In this document: positions 49,059 through 58,951 of the stretch, in pieces
Position numbering within the stretch: position 1 is the first letter of the stretch
How the letters are laid out: the number at the start of each line of letters is the position of its first letter
NCBI RefSeq assembly: GCF_023169885.1
Contig: NZ_AP025516.1
Coordinates: forward strand, 3,885,501 to 3,949,500
Reading direction: 5' to 3'
DNA length: 64,000 bases
DNA from: Desulfofustis limnaeus
Lineage (GTDB): Bacteria > Desulfobacterota > Desulfobulbia > Desulfobulbales > Desulfocapsaceae
The notes under the pieces: generated by a model
Seen by the model: the letters and a program-made list of their open reading frames with translations, nothing else
Databases searched by the model: none
What the model was told of the DNA's origin: nothing
Made by a program: the position numbers and the translations under genes

Positions 49059-49153
49059 GCCTGCGGCATACCGATCTCTCAACCACTGAGCGGTATCTCG
49101 GGAAGGTAAACGACACGGAAGCCATTCGGTGGATCGAGACCCTTTATGGCTAA
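49059..49153 (+). pseudogene. duplicated 3' tail of the XerC-like recombinase
   Basis: The last 31 codons of the recombinase, from the LRHADLSTT region to the ETLYG end (TAA at 49151-49153), plus about 50 bp beyond are repeated with about 90% identity to 47842-47990. Nothing upstream of the tail matches. A second recombinase gene was probably deleted here, or the tail was copied. Confidence 0.75.
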
Positions 49154-49349
49154 TCATGGTGAAACGGGTTGGGACACATCCTCACCCATTTGGAGCAACA
49201 GTAGTAGCCATTACTTAGACAGATTCTCTGAAAAAAATATCTTAGGGGTGGCAATTTTAACAAGACAACATAGGTAGCGATCGCCGGCCCACCTGCATAA
49301 CAATACCGGCTATGAAAGCAAATTGCAGAACTTGACGCAAACAGCTTCA

Positions 49350-50683
49350 GGGTTCCTTGAAAAATAGGGGCTAAAAATCTGGCAAATTATTCAAAAAAAT
49401 CAGCGAAAAATCTCTGAAAATATATTAATATCAACACGTTGGTTATGATATCACCATTTCATTCCCCCTTTTCAGAGATAGCGCCATGACACAATTCGGC
49501 CTCTTCGATTATCACAAGCGACTCTCCCGGATCGATAAAGCCGGTGATCCCCTGATCGAACTCAATAAGGTGGTTGATTGGGAACAGTTCCGTGTCCTCA
49601 TCAACCGTGCACTTGAGAAACCGCGTAAATCTCCAGCCGGTGCCAAGGGCTACGACCCAATCCTGCTGTTCAAGATCCTGATTCTCCAGTCTTTGTACAA
49701 TCTCTCCGACGAGGCCATGGAGTATCAGATCCTTGATCGCTATTCGTTTTCCCGGTTCCTTGGTATTCGTGAAGGTTCCAAGGTGCCCGATGCCACCACC
49801 ATCTTCCGCTTCCGGGATGAACTGGCCAAAGCCGGCGTGGTGGAGCTGCTGTTTACCCAGTTCGATCAGTTCCTCCGTGAGCATGGCTTTCGTGCGCAAA
49901 AGGGCCAGATTGTCGATGCCTCCATTATCCGCGTTCCCACTCAGCGCAACAGCCGGGAAGAAAACGAAGATATCAAAGCCGGCACACCCATCACCTCATG
50001 GGACGAACCGAAACGCCGGCAAAAAGATACCGATGCCCGCTGGACCAAGAAGAACGGCAAAGCGTTCTTTGGCTACAAGAACCATGTCAGTATCGACGTC
50101 GGTCACAAGTTCATTCGCAGCTATGAGGTCACCGACGCCAGTGTCCATGACAGTCAAGTGTTTACCGAGCTGCTTGACCCGGAAAATACCAGTAATGACG
50201 TCTGGGCCGATTCTGCGTACCGTTCCGAAGAATCGTTGCAGGAGTTGGCACAACAAGGGTTTCAAGAACACCTGCAGCTCAAGGGCAACCGGCACCGAAA
50301 GCTGACCGACGAAGAGCGCCAGGCGAATCGGACCAGATCGAAGATCCGTAGCCGTGTCGAACATGTCTTCGGGGTGATGGCCATGCGTACCGGCAGTACA
50401 CTGATGCGCGGGATTGGCATGGTCAGAATCAGGGCCAAGATCGGCTTGCGCAATTTGGCTTACAATGTGAGCCGTTTTGCACTGCTGGCCACCGCTTAAC
50501 AGCAGACGTGCGCCTTCAGAACGTAGAAGGCGCTCACCGGCTCCTGAAAGAGCGATACGTGAGATCAAGAGAGCAGAAAATCGTCTCATGGCCGTCATAG
50601 TTTGACGAAAAACGGTGTTCATGAGTGCAGATTTTTACGGCGCAACAACGCGTTTATTGAAAATGGCATTATTCAAGGTGCCC
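49350..50683 (+). mobile_element. IS5-family insertion sequence, copy 2
   Basis: Termini GGGTTCCTTGAAAAATAGG and (complement) GGGCACCTTGAATAATGCC, length 1334 bp, 4-bp duplication TTCA at 49346-49349 and 50684-50687. The right duplication contains the stop codon of the adjacent methyltransferase gene, which is thus untouched. The transposase is identical to that of copy 3. Confidence 0.93.
49486..50499 (+). CDS. IS5-family transposase, copy 2
   Basis: A 337-aa IS5-group DDE transposase, intact, same product as copy 3. DDE residues lie in GQIVDASIIRVP, DVWADSAYRSEE and RSRVEHVFGVM. Starts MTQFGLFDYHKR, 136 bp inside the left end. It differs from copy 1 at a few residues, for example near TQRNSREENEDIKAGTPIT. 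Confidence 0.95.
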   Translation: MTQFGLFDYHKRLSRIDKAGDPLIELNKVVDWEQFRVLINRALEKPRKSPAGAKGYDPILLFKILILQSLYNLSDEAMEYQILDRYSFSRFLGIREGSKVPDATTIFRFRDELAKAGVVELLFTQFDQFLREHGFRAQKGQIVDASIIRVPTQRNSREENEDIKAGTPITSWDEPKRRQKDTDARWTKKNGKAFFGYKNHVSIDVGHKFIRSYEVTDASVHDSQVFTELLDPENTSNDVWADSAYRSEESLQELAQQGFQEHLQLKGNRHRKLTDEERQANRTRSKIRSRVEHVFGVMAMRTGSTLMRGIGMVRIRAKIGLRNLAYNVSRFALLATA

Positions 50684-50684
50684 T

Positions 50685-51497
50685 TCAGTTTGTCGGCCAC
50701 CACAGCAGGGCCATCAGAGAAGGACTTTCATAGATGCCGTTTTTGCTGCGGGCTAAGACATGGTCACGGATGATTGCCAGGTCTGTCTCTTCTGGCCTAC
50801 GGTATTTTTCGAGGACCATGGTCCACATTGACAGGGCTGAGGCAATACTGCGTCGTGTTAGCCAGGGGATGTGTGTTAGCTGCGGTCGTCGGTTGCTGAA
50901 ATATAATTGATTGAAAAGGAAGGGCACTCGATCGATGCCGGCGGTCAGTGGGAGGTTGAGTTGACGGTGGATAATTTCAGTATCGGGGTCTGCGAGACCA
51001 GAGGTATCGGCGAGGCAACAAAAACCTCGACTGATCATTTCCATCGATTTGACGAGTTCGATAAAGTCGGGAAAATGCCAGGCGGCATGGCACAGCAGTA
51101 TCAGATCAAAGGATTTCGGGGCGCAGACCGTATTGTGATCGAATGATTCGCGTCGAATCTCGATGTTGGTAAGCCCCGATGACGAAATGTTGGCGGCGAG
51201 AAAATCTGCCATCACCGGAGCTGGTTCGAATGCGATCACCTTCGCTGAGCGGCGCGCCAGCGGAATGGTTACGGCGCCAACACCGGCAGCGATTTCAAGG
51301 ACATGGTCTGTGGCAGACAGGCAACCACTCGCGGATAACATCGTGGTGATTGCTTCACCATACGAATATTCGCTGGTCAGGATGAAATCATTGTAGTCAG
51401 GTGCTCGGCGATCCCAGTAGGCCGTGTCACTCACTTGGTGCATTTCTTCTATCGCATCCCGCCACGCGGTTGTCCATGCGGATAATTCTGTCAGCAT
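50685..51497 (-). CDS. class I SAM-dependent methyltransferase
   Basis: A 270-aa methyltransferase: motif I VLEIAAGVGAVTIPLA near residue 68, the acidic loop VIAFEPAP, then FDLILLCHAAWHFP as motif IV. A long C-terminal part with conserved-looking aromatic residues suggests a small-molecule substrate. It is divergent from a second methyltransferase and an ABC importer, with a 335-bp shared regulatory gap. The ATG at 51497 follows AAGGGG. Substrate unknown; it could modify a metal chelator carried by the importer. Confidence 0.82.
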   Translation of the reverse strand: MLTELSAWTTAWRDAIEEMHQVSDTAYWDRRAPDYNDFILTSEYSYGEAITTMLSASGCLSATDHVLEIAAGVGAVTIPLARRSAKVIAFEPAPVMADFLAANISSSGLTNIEIRRESFDHNTVCAPKSFDLILLCHAAWHFPDFIELVKSMEMISRGFCCLADTSGLADPDTEIIHRQLNLPLTAGIDRVPFLFNQLYFSNRRPQLTHIPWLTRRSIASALSMWTMVLEKYRRPEETDLAIIRDHVLARSKNGIYESPSLMALLWWPTN

Positions 51498-51832
51498 GTG
51501 CTACCCCTTCATTGTTCTTTGGCTTTCCTGTTTCATCCCTGCTTTCTGGTCCATTCATACCATAATGGCTGGCACTTTGCTTGAGAAAGTGTTACGTTTT
51601 GAAAAAATGTATTCTTCGAGCGGCTGCAATTCTCTCCTGGAGAAGAGCTAACAAGCTGATAAAAGGAAATCTTGAAATTTGTGACGGCTAGAAAAAAGAT
51701 GCAACGGCGTCGAAACAGTTGTGGATGGCGCCTTTCACCATGGCTGCTGAAGGATCCTGCCGCGTTGGCGGGTGCGCTTCTGGGTTTTGACTGTGTATTC
51801 GAGACAACCTCACAATTATTGAGGGCACTGGG
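51498..51832. promoter_or_regulatory. 335-bp divergent intergenic region
   Basis: Must contain promoters for both methyltransferases. On the plus strand TTGACT occurs about 45 bp before the 51833 ATG, without a clear -10 at 17 bp. I could not recognise a metal-regulator box (NikR, Fur or Zur type) by eye. Confidence 0.35.
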
Positions 51833-52591
51833 ATGAGCATCAATGCCGCATATGATGCGCAAGACGTTAAGTCGATCATGCGAGAGGAACGCTGGAACCA
51901 GCGACACGCCCGCGCCTATGACCGATATCGCTGGCTTTCAAGCCGGCAGCGCTGGCGGGACCTGCTCTCCCGGGAGTTGGCCGATGTGGCCGTCGGGGCT
52001 GAACTGTTCGAGGTTGGTTCGGGTACCGGTTTCATTACGGAGATTTTGGTAAGCTGCGGATATCGGGTGCAAGGCATCGACCTGTCCCCCGCCATGCTGG
52101 CACGGGCGAGCCGCAACCTTGCAGCAGCAGGGTGTATGAATCGGGTTCGATTGTCTGTTGGTGATGCTGAAGCACTGGACGCTCCCAGTGGGCAGGTTGA
52201 AGCGGTTGTCAGCCGCTGGTTACTCTGGACGTTGCCCCAACCCCGCCGGGCCTTGGCAGAAATGGTGAGGATTCTTGCGCCGGGCGGTGTGCTCGTTTGC
52301 ATTGATGGACAGTTTCAGGAGATGGGAGCCTTTGCTCGATGGAGGTCTGCTCTGGTTGATATGGTCCTGACCGGTCGGTTGCCCGATTGGCGCAGCCCCG
52401 CTTATTCTCAGATAAAGGGGGCGCTTCCCTGTCTTGATGGTCCGGCAATTGCTAATTCCTTGCAACAATTGGGTTTGGTGGATCTGTCTTTCCGGTGGCT
52501 TCCCGCAAAGGATACTGATGGAAAGGTGAAAAACTGGCTAATGGGATCGGCCTGGAATTCTTATCTGGTCTCAGGAAGGAAACCGAAATGA
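51833..52591 (+). CDS. class I SAM-dependent methyltransferase, first gene of the importer run
   Basis: A 252-aa methyltransferase related in fold, not closely in sequence, to the divergent one. Motif I is LFEVGSGTGFITEIL near residue 60, followed by VQGIDLSPAMLARAS and VVSRWLLWTLPQPRRAL, typical of the UbiE/type-11 group. The ATG at 51833 follows GAGG by 8 nt. The importer permease starts 93 bp downstream, so the two are likely cotranscribed. The substrate is unknown. Confidence 0.82.
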   Translation: MSINAAYDAQDVKSIMREERWNQRHARAYDRYRWLSSRQRWRDLLSRELADVAVGAELFEVGSGTGFITEILVSCGYRVQGIDLSPAMLARASRNLAAAGCMNRVRLSVGDAEALDAPSGQVEAVVSRWLLWTLPQPRRALAEMVRILAPGGVLVCIDGQFQEMGAFARWRSALVDMVLTGRLPDWRSPAYSQIKGALPCLDGPAIANSLQQLGLVDLSFRWLPAKDTDGKVKNWLMGSAWNSYLVSGRKPK

Positions 52592-52684
52592 TTGTTGCTT
52601 TGACCGAGGATGTACACTCCTCTTCCCGTTTCGTGCAAAGGGTTTGCTTCATCGCCGTTGCTTTTATTGGCTGATGGAAAACGT

Positions 52685-53626
52685 ATGAAAACGTATATCG
52701 TCCATCGGTTCCTGCAACTTATTCCCATTGTCCTGGGCATAACCTTCTTTTCCTTTGCCTTGATGCAATCGGTAGCTGGCGATGCCGTGGATGCTCTTTA
52801 TGACAATATATCAGGAGGCGTATCCGAAGAGATCAAGGCCGAGAGAAGAGCGGAACTCGGGTTGGACAAGCCGTTTCTCGTACAGTATGCGAACTGGTTC
52901 AAAGGGTTGGTCCAGGGTGATATGGGGATCTCCTATCTGTCCGGCAAAGCGGTTTTTCCCACCTTCATGTCAAAATTACCGGCCACGCTTCTTTTGATGC
53001 TCTCGTCCATTCTGCTGACCGTTACTGTTTCGATACCGCTCGGCGTCCTTGCTGCAGTGAAACAGAACCGGAAAATCGATTATGTCGTCCGGGGCCTGAC
53101 TTTTGCAGGAAATTCCCTCCCGGGGTTCTTTACCTCGCTTCTCCTCATCTATTTTTTTTCTTTGAAACTCAGGTTGCTGCCGGTCATGGGTGGAACCATA
53201 GGGATCAAGAGCATTATCCTGCCGACCTTGACCCTTGCCATTGCCATGTCGTCGAAATATATCCGGCAGGTTCGGGCGACGGTCCTGGAAGAGTTGCAGA
53301 AGGATTACGTAACGGGGGCGCGGGCAAGGGGGATCAGAGAGCCGGTGATTATGTTTGCCAGTGTCCTGAAGACCGCAATGCTGACGATCATCACGCTCCT
53401 GGCTTTGTCGATTGGTTCATTGTTGGGAGGGACGGCGATCATTGAGACGATCTTCATGTGGGACGGTGTGGGAAAGCTGGCCGTGGATTCCATTCTCATG
53501 CGCGATTACCCGATGATACAAGCATATGTGATCTGGATGGCCTTGATTTATGTTGCTGTGAACCTCATTACCGATCTCCTCTATCATTTCCTAGATCCTC
53601 GCATTCGCAAGGCGCACCATGGGTGA
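52685..53626 (+). CDS. ABC importer permease, DppB/NikB type
   Basis: A 313-aa inner-membrane permease of the peptide/nickel family. The N terminus VHRFLQLIPIVLGITFFSFA, and the conserved EAA-type cytoplasmic loop QVRATVLEELQKDYVTGARA followed by ARGIREP, are diagnostic, with six membrane helices. The ATG at 52685 matches the family start; upstream in-frame codons are in a non-conserved leader. The DppC-type partner follows 40 bp downstream. Confidence 0.92.
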   Translation: MKTYIVHRFLQLIPIVLGITFFSFALMQSVAGDAVDALYDNISGGVSEEIKAERRAELGLDKPFLVQYANWFKGLVQGDMGISYLSGKAVFPTFMSKLPATLLLMLSSILLTVTVSIPLGVLAAVKQNRKIDYVVRGLTFAGNSLPGFFTSLLLIYFFSLKLRLLPVMGGTIGIKSIILPTLTLAIAMSSKYIRQVRATVLEELQKDYVTGARARGIREPVIMFASVLKTAMLTIITLLALSIGSLLGGTAIIETIFMWDGVGKLAVDSILMRDYPMIQAYVIWMALIYVAVNLITDLLYHFLDPRIRKAHHG

Positions 53627-53666
53627 GCGTTAATCAATGCTGCAGGAATGACGCAAGATATCACCG

Positions 53667-54494
53667 ATGGAAGCCGGATTCAGGATCTCTAAAAGCAATC
53701 GATTTCGCATGCTTTTGTCCTTGGCAGGATTGCTGCTTCTAGCGTCCGCGTTTTCTCCGGTATTGGCTCCGTACGATCCGTATGCACAGGACTTGTCCCA
53801 GGCATTACAGGCGCCGAGCAGTATGCATTGGCTCGGTACGGATCGCTATGGGAGGGACATGCTGTCACGGGTGATGGTGGGAGGACGGACGACTCTTTTC
53901 ACAGCGCTGTTTTTGGTGGCCCTCATATCTGTTTTTGGCACGCTGGTGGGCGTCGTCAGCGGCTACAAAGGCGGCCGAATAGATACGCTTCTGATGAGAG
54001 CTTCAGACATTTTTCTGGCCTTTCCCGGGATGGTTTTTGCTATAGCGGTCGCTGGTGTGTTGGGGGGCGGGCTGATAAACGCGGTGATGGCCCTGGCGTT
54101 CATCTCCTGGCCCAAGTATGCGCGACTGGCACGGGGGCAAGTCCTTTCCATAAAAAGCCTTCCTTATTTTTCGGCTGCCCGGCTGAGCGGCTCGGGCACG
54201 ATGAAGATCATATTCAGGCATATTCTACCGAATATCACGGGAATCATATTGGTGACGGCAACCCTGGATATAGGAACGATGATCATGGAACTGGCTGCCC
54301 TTTCTTTTCTGGGGTTAGGGGCTACCCCGCCGACTCCGGAATGGGGTTCGATGATGAGTAATGGACGGAGCATGCTGCAAACGTCACCATGGGTGATCCT
54401 GGCTCCCGGTTGTGCCATTTTCATCTCGGTGGTGATTTTCAATTTGCTGGGGGATACCGTACGGGATGTACTGGATCCGAAGAACAATCAATAA
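53667..54494 (+). CDS. ABC importer permease, DppC/NikC type
   Basis: A 275-aa second permease subunit with the DppC-family APSSMHWLGTDRYGRDMLSR segment, the coupling loop SLPYFSAARLSGSGTMKIIF and the AALSFLGLGATPPTPEWG end. It pairs with the DppB-type subunit. The solute-binding protein gene follows 13 bp after the stop. Confidence 0.92.
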   Translation: MEAGFRISKSNRFRMLLSLAGLLLLASAFSPVLAPYDPYAQDLSQALQAPSSMHWLGTDRYGRDMLSRVMVGGRTTLFTALFLVALISVFGTLVGVVSGYKGGRIDTLLMRASDIFLAFPGMVFAIAVAGVLGGGLINAVMALAFISWPKYARLARGQVLSIKSLPYFSAARLSGSGTMKIIFRHILPNITGIILVTATLDIGTMIMELAALSFLGLGATPPTPEWGSMMSNGRSMLQTSPWVILAPGCAIFISVVIFNLLGDTVRDVLDPKNNQ

Positions 54495-55297
54495 GAGAGA
54501 GTGACAAATGAAAAAAGCAAGAGGAATCGGATCGCTGCTTGCGGTCACCATGCTCGCTGTGAGCATGGTGACCGCTGGGCCGGCAAATGTATCGGCTGCT
54601 TCGTCCGGCACCGGTGAAGCACAAGGGAAGGTGTTCAATTACGGAACCATGGCATATGGCGTTGCCATGGGCAATGTGGGGGTGAATCCCCACGAAGGCT
54701 ACAGCGGCTGGTCTGCGATCCGCTACGGCGTCGGCGAGACGCTGTTCAAATTCAATGCAGCCATGGAACTGGAGCCCTGGCTGGCAAAAGGGTATGAACA
54801 GGTTGACCCGTATACGATTCGGATCGATCTCCGTGATAATGTCTTTTTCTCCAACGGCGAGAAGATGACCGGGGAATCGGTTAAGGCATGCCTGGAGCAT
54901 TTGCTCGCCGTGCATAACCGTGCTCCCAAGGACTTGCAGATCAAGTCGATAACGGCGGACGGGCAAAGCATCACGATCATTTCAGAGACGAAGGTTCCGG
55001 CGCTTCTGAACTACCTGAGCGATCCGTATGGCGCGATTATCGATATGAAGGCAGGTATTAGCGAAGACAAGAATGTCGTGGGGACAGGCCCGTATGTGGC
55101 AACACAGATCTCCGATACGGAAATCAGCCTCGTTGCTAATGGCCGGTACTGGAACGGTACCCCCAAGGTAGGCACAATCAATATCAAGTCCATCACCGAC
55201 GGAGACACCTTAACGATGGCTCTCCAGTCCGGAGAGATCGATGCAGCGCAAGGCTTGCCGTATGCGAGCCTGCAATTGTTCAGAAATGATGACAGAT

Positions 55298-56622
55298 CAG
55301 TAGTGTCCGGTTAAGAGTTGAAAGGCACGATGTAACATGTTGTATTAATATATCATTAGCGACAAAATGACCATAATCGACTTGAAATCTTATCCCGTTC
55401 TAGGGAAGTTCTTCGGCAAAACCCTGGAGGGGGGTACACATGTTTGCCGGACAATTGATTTTCAAGCAGGTTATGGAGTTCATGCCGTTGCCAACCTTTC
55501 GCCGGTGTGTAGCCAAATACCAAGGCGAACGCCGAATAAGGAAGTTTTCCTGCCTCGATCAATTTCTGTGCATGGCTTTTGCCCAAATCACTTACCGGGA
55601 GAGTCTTCGCGATATCGAGGCGTGTCTCCGTTCTCAGCAAAAGAAGCTCTATCATATGGGCATCCGTGGCAGAGTTTCCAAATCCACGCTCGCCGACGCC
55701 AACGAAATTCGCGACTGGCGGATTTATGCCGAGTTAGCTCAACATCTTATCGCAATCGCTCGCGAACTCTACAAAGAAGATTCGTTCATCGACGATCTCG
55801 ACGAGACAATCTATGCTCTGGACTCGACCACTATCGACCTGTGCCTCTCTGTTTTTCCCTGGGCAGCATTCCGGAAAACAAAAGCTGCGATCAGACTCCA
55901 TACCCTCCTGGACCTCAAAGGAAACATCCCAACGTTTATCCATATCTCCGACGGCACATTGCACGATGTCAACGCGCTCGATATCTTAACCCTGGAAGTT
56001 GGCGCCTATTATGTCATGGATCGGGGCTACTTGGACTTCGAAAGATTAAACAAATTCAATCAAGTACCTGCCCACTTCGTAACTCGTGCCAAATCGAACA
56101 CCCAATACAAACGACGTTACTCACACCCAATCGACAAAAGCACCGGCCTGATCTGCGACCAAACGATTGTGCTTACCGGATTCTATGCCAGAAAGGACTA
56201 CCCGGGAGCACTTCGTCGGGTAAAATTTCGCGACGAGAAGACAGGAAAAACGTTGGTCTTTCTCACCAACAATTTCACTTTACCGGCATTGACGATAGCA
56301 CACCTCTATCGCAGCCGCTGGCAAGTAGAGTTGTTTTTCAAATGGATCAAACAACACCTCAGAATAAAGAACTTTTTCGGTACATCGGAGAACGCGGTAA
56401 AAACACAAATCTGGATTGCGGTCTCCGTATACGTGTTGGTAGCCATCATGAAAAGGCGGTTCAACCTGCAAGAAAGTCTCTACACAATTTTACAGATTTT
56501 GAGCGTCAATGTTTTTGAGAAAACCCCTTTTTATCAGTTGGTTACTGAAAGAGATTACAATGCCGAGACCAGCTCTCCCGGTAAGCAACTGAATTTATTC
56601 GACTAACAACCGGACACTACTG
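55298..56622 (+). mobile_element. IS4-family insertion sequence in the solute-binding protein gene
   Basis: 1325 bp with terminal inverted repeats CAGTAGTGTCCGGTT at both ends and the 9-bp duplication ATGACAGAT at 55289-55297 and 56623-56631. The transposase is intact, which with the exact duplication suggests recent insertion. Confidence 0.93.
55440..56606 (+). CDS. IS4-family transposase
   Basis: A 388-aa DDE transposase. The IS4 signature is present in RSRWQVELFFKWIK preceded by Y (Y-x2-R-x3-E-x6-K), with Asp residues in YALDSTTIDLCL and YYVMDRGYLDFERL. The frame is complete. The larger overlapping frame in another register is a shadow. Confidence 0.95.
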   Translation: MFAGQLIFKQVMEFMPLPTFRRCVAKYQGERRIRKFSCLDQFLCMAFAQITYRESLRDIEACLRSQQKKLYHMGIRGRVSKSTLADANEIRDWRIYAELAQHLIAIARELYKEDSFIDDLDETIYALDSTTIDLCLSVFPWAAFRKTKAAIRLHTLLDLKGNIPTFIHISDGTLHDVNALDILTLEVGAYYVMDRGYLDFERLNKFNQVPAHFVTRAKSNTQYKRRYSHPIDKSTGLICDQTIVLTGFYARKDYPGALRRVKFRDEKTGKTLVFLTNNFTLPALTIAHLYRSRWQVELFFKWIKQHLRIKNFFGTSENAVKTQIWIAVSVYVLVAIMKRRFNLQESLYTILQILSVNVFEKTPFYQLVTERDYNAETSSPGKQLNLFD

Positions 56623-57405
56623 ATGACAGATACAAGATCAGTTCAGCAAGTACCTCCCGGGTGTATCAAGCTTGCATGAACTATAAATCCAAAGTCATCC
56701 AGGATGATGCCGTTCGCAAAGCCATCGCCATGGGTATAGACAAGGAGGGATTCACCTCGGTATTGCTGCAAGGCAACGGGTCTCCCGCTGTTGGACCGTT
56801 TCCCGCCAACTTCAAGTTTGGTGGGGATGCGGTGAAGGGTGAGCCGTACGACATCGAAGGGGCGAAACAAGTTCTTGAAAATGCTGGCTGGGTGGACAGC
56901 GATGGCGACGGTATCCGGGAAAAGGACGGGCACAAGCTGGCCATCGATTGGCTTACCTATACCTCGCGTCAGGAACTTCCGTTGCTTGCGGAATCGGTGC
57001 AGGCGACACTCAAGCTGGCCGGAATGGATGTGAAGGTCAATGCGACTGACAATTCCAAAGATTTCCTGAAAGCGGGGAAATGGGATGTGTATGCCAGTGC
57101 CTTCGTGGCGGCACCTACCGGGGATCCGCAGTATTATTTTACCACTCATGTGGTGGCGAGTTCGGACTATAATCGAGGTGGCTATCATAATGAGATGGTG
57201 GAGAAATGGGTCGAAGAACTGCGCAACGAATTTGATCCGGCCAAAAGGGGTGAGCTTGCCGTGAAGATATCGCAGCAGATCCTGGATGATCACGCCTATG
57301 CCTATGCGTCTCATCTGAAGATGTCTTTTGTGATGAAGAAGGGAGTGACCGGCTTTGTCGCGCATCCCTCTGACTACTACGAAATCACCGCCAACCTGGA
57401 CAAGA

Positions 57406-58203
57406 ATGAGTAGCAGTCCTCCGTTCCCACTGCTGGAGATCAGAAATGTCAAGATCTGCTACAGTGGAATACCCGTTATCTCTGATCTGAACCTCAGTGT
57501 CCGCACTGGTGAGATTCTGAGCATCGTCGGGGAGTCGGGAAGCGGAAAGAGCACGCTGATCAATGCGGTTATGGGCCTTCTGGGAAGCGAGGGGCATGTC
57601 ACTAAAGGGGAGATTTTTTTCAAAGAAACAAACCTTTTGAGCATGACTCCAGAGGCCCGGCGGAGGACGAGGGGCCCGGAGATGGGCATGGTTTTCCAGA
57701 ACCATGCCTCGTCTCTGTGCCCGATCCGAACGATTGGCGCCCAATATTACGAGGCTGTCAAGGCGCATCGTAAAATCAGTAGAGACGAAGTCGAAGGTCT
57801 GGCCGCGGCATTGTTTGAGCGGATGAATCTCAAGAATGTCTCCCGGATCCTGGCAAGTTATCCTTTCGAATTGTCCGGCGGAATGAGCCAGCGAGTCGGG
57901 ATCGCCATGGCCATGCTATTGGAACCGGCTCTTTTGCTTACCGATGAGCCGACGTCAGCATTGGATGTGATTGTCAAGGCTATGGTTTCTAACGAACTGA
58001 AAAAACTCCGGAAAGAGAAAGGGACTTCAATTGTCATGGTAACCCATGATATCGGCCTAGCAGCCATTCTTTCTGATAACATCGCTGTTCTTAACCAGGG
58101 CCGGCTGGTGGAATACGGGGCAACATCATCTGTTATCATTGATCCGCAAGACGACTACACCAGAGAATTGATCCGGGCGGTGCCCAGAATAGTCAAGAGA
58201 TGA
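57406..58203 (+). CDS. ABC importer ATP-binding protein, DppD/NikD type
   Basis: A 265-aa ATPase with Walker A VGESGSGKSTLINAV, signature LSGGMSQRVGIAMA, Walker B LLLTDEPTSALDV and the H-loop VMVTHDIGL. The ATG at 57406 overlaps the solute-binding protein stop by 8 bp, which couples them. The companion ATPase begins 5 bp after its stop. Confidence 0.93.
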   Translation: MSSSPPFPLLEIRNVKICYSGIPVISDLNLSVRTGEILSIVGESGSGKSTLINAVMGLLGSEGHVTKGEIFFKETNLLSMTPEARRRTRGPEMGMVFQNHASSLCPIRTIGAQYYEAVKAHRKISRDEVEGLAAALFERMNLKNVSRILASYPFELSGGMSQRVGIAMAMLLEPALLLTDEPTSALDVIVKAMVSNELKKLRKEKGTSIVMVTHDIGLAAILSDNIAVLNQGRLVEYGATSSVIIDPQDDYTRELIRAVPRIVKR

Positions 58204-58207
58204 AAGC

Positions 58208-58951
58208 ATGGAAGCGTTGCTGACAGCGAGAGGGATTTCCAAGCACTACCATGTCGGCCGCGAACGGGTGCAAGCTGTTCATGATGTGTCATTGCGGATC
58301 GGTCGGGGGGAGTGTGTTGGTCTCGTTGGTGAAAGCGGCTGCGGAAAGAGCACTATCGCCGGGATTATTACATCTCTGATACCGGCCGATACTGGCAGAG
58401 TCCTGCTTGAAGGACGAGATATCAGCGCTGGTTGTGGCAAAAAGCAAAACGCATGCACAGCCATCCAAATGGTTTTTCAATCACCAGCCGATTCTTTCAA
58501 TCCGCGTCTGACGCTTGGCGACAGTATCAGAGAGGGATTGATCAACAAAGGGATTGGAAAAAAAGAATCGCGAAAACGGACGATTGAATGTCTCGGCTTA
58601 TGCGGACTGGCAAAGGCCTTCGTCGATCGTTACCCCCACCAGGTCAGTGGGGGAGAGTGTCAGCGAGCATCGATAGCGCGGGCTATTGCGGTACAACCGA
58701 AGCTTCTTATTTGCGATGAGGCGACGAGTGCTCTTGATGTGACGACACAGGCACAAGTAATAGATCTCATAGCGAAATTGAGAAGAGAATTACGCATGTC
58801 TTGTTTACTAATTAGCCATGATATAGCCTTGATCTGGGAAATATGCGATCGCGTGATGATTATGCGCGAAGGAGAAATAATCGAGGACGGCATACCGTCT
58901 GAAATAATCTCACACCCAAGACAAGAGGGTTCCTTGAAAAATAGGGGCTAA
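58208..58951 (+). CDS. ABC importer ATP-binding protein, DppF/NikE type, 3' end replaced by IS sequence
   Basis: Second ATPase: Walker A VGESGCGKSTIAGII, signature VSGGECQRASIARAI, Walker B LLICDEATSALDV, H-loop LISHDIALI. IS5 copy 3 entered after codon 239, so the frame now ends with IS-derived SLKNRG at 58951, giving 247 aa. The ancestral end lies at 60265-60328: joining through one AAGA gives QEYTKSLIEAAFLSSDWQ and a 260-aa protein. The catalytic core is complete and only the tail is lost, so function may survive. Confidence 0.88.
   Translation: MEALLTARGISKHYHVGRERVQAVHDVSLRIGRGECVGLVGESGCGKSTIAGIITSLIPADTGRVLLEGRDISAGCGKKQNACTAIQMVFQSPADSFNPRLTLGDSIREGLINKGIGKKESRKRTIECLGLCGLAKAFVDRYPHQVSGGECQRASIARAIAVQPKLLICDEATSALDVTTQAQVIDLIAKLRRELRMSCLLISHDIALIWEICDRVMIMREGEIIEDGIPSEIISHPRQEGSLKNRG

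Larger units (their letters stand above)
54508..57413 (+). pseudogene. solute-binding protein of the importer (NikA/DppA-like), split by an IS4-family element
   Basis: Periplasmic substrate-binding subunit of family 5. A signal peptide (LLAVTMLAVSMVTAGP...VSA) is followed by the family signature region GVGETLFKFNAAMELEPWLA and DVFFSNGEKMT-type motifs. The gene breaks after DDR, codon 263. Removing the IS (55298-56622) and one ATGACAGAT restores one frame, DDRYKISSASTSRVYQACMN, running to the stop at 57413. The rebuilt protein has 523 aa, the size of NikA-like proteins. At present translation ends inside the IS after 268 aa, so the importer lacks an intact solute receptor unless another is supplied. 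Confidence 0.92.

Noticed and set aside
55367-56518. 383-codon frame overlapping the IS4 transposase
   Set aside because: Out-of-register shadow of a transposase that carries the full IS4 signature.
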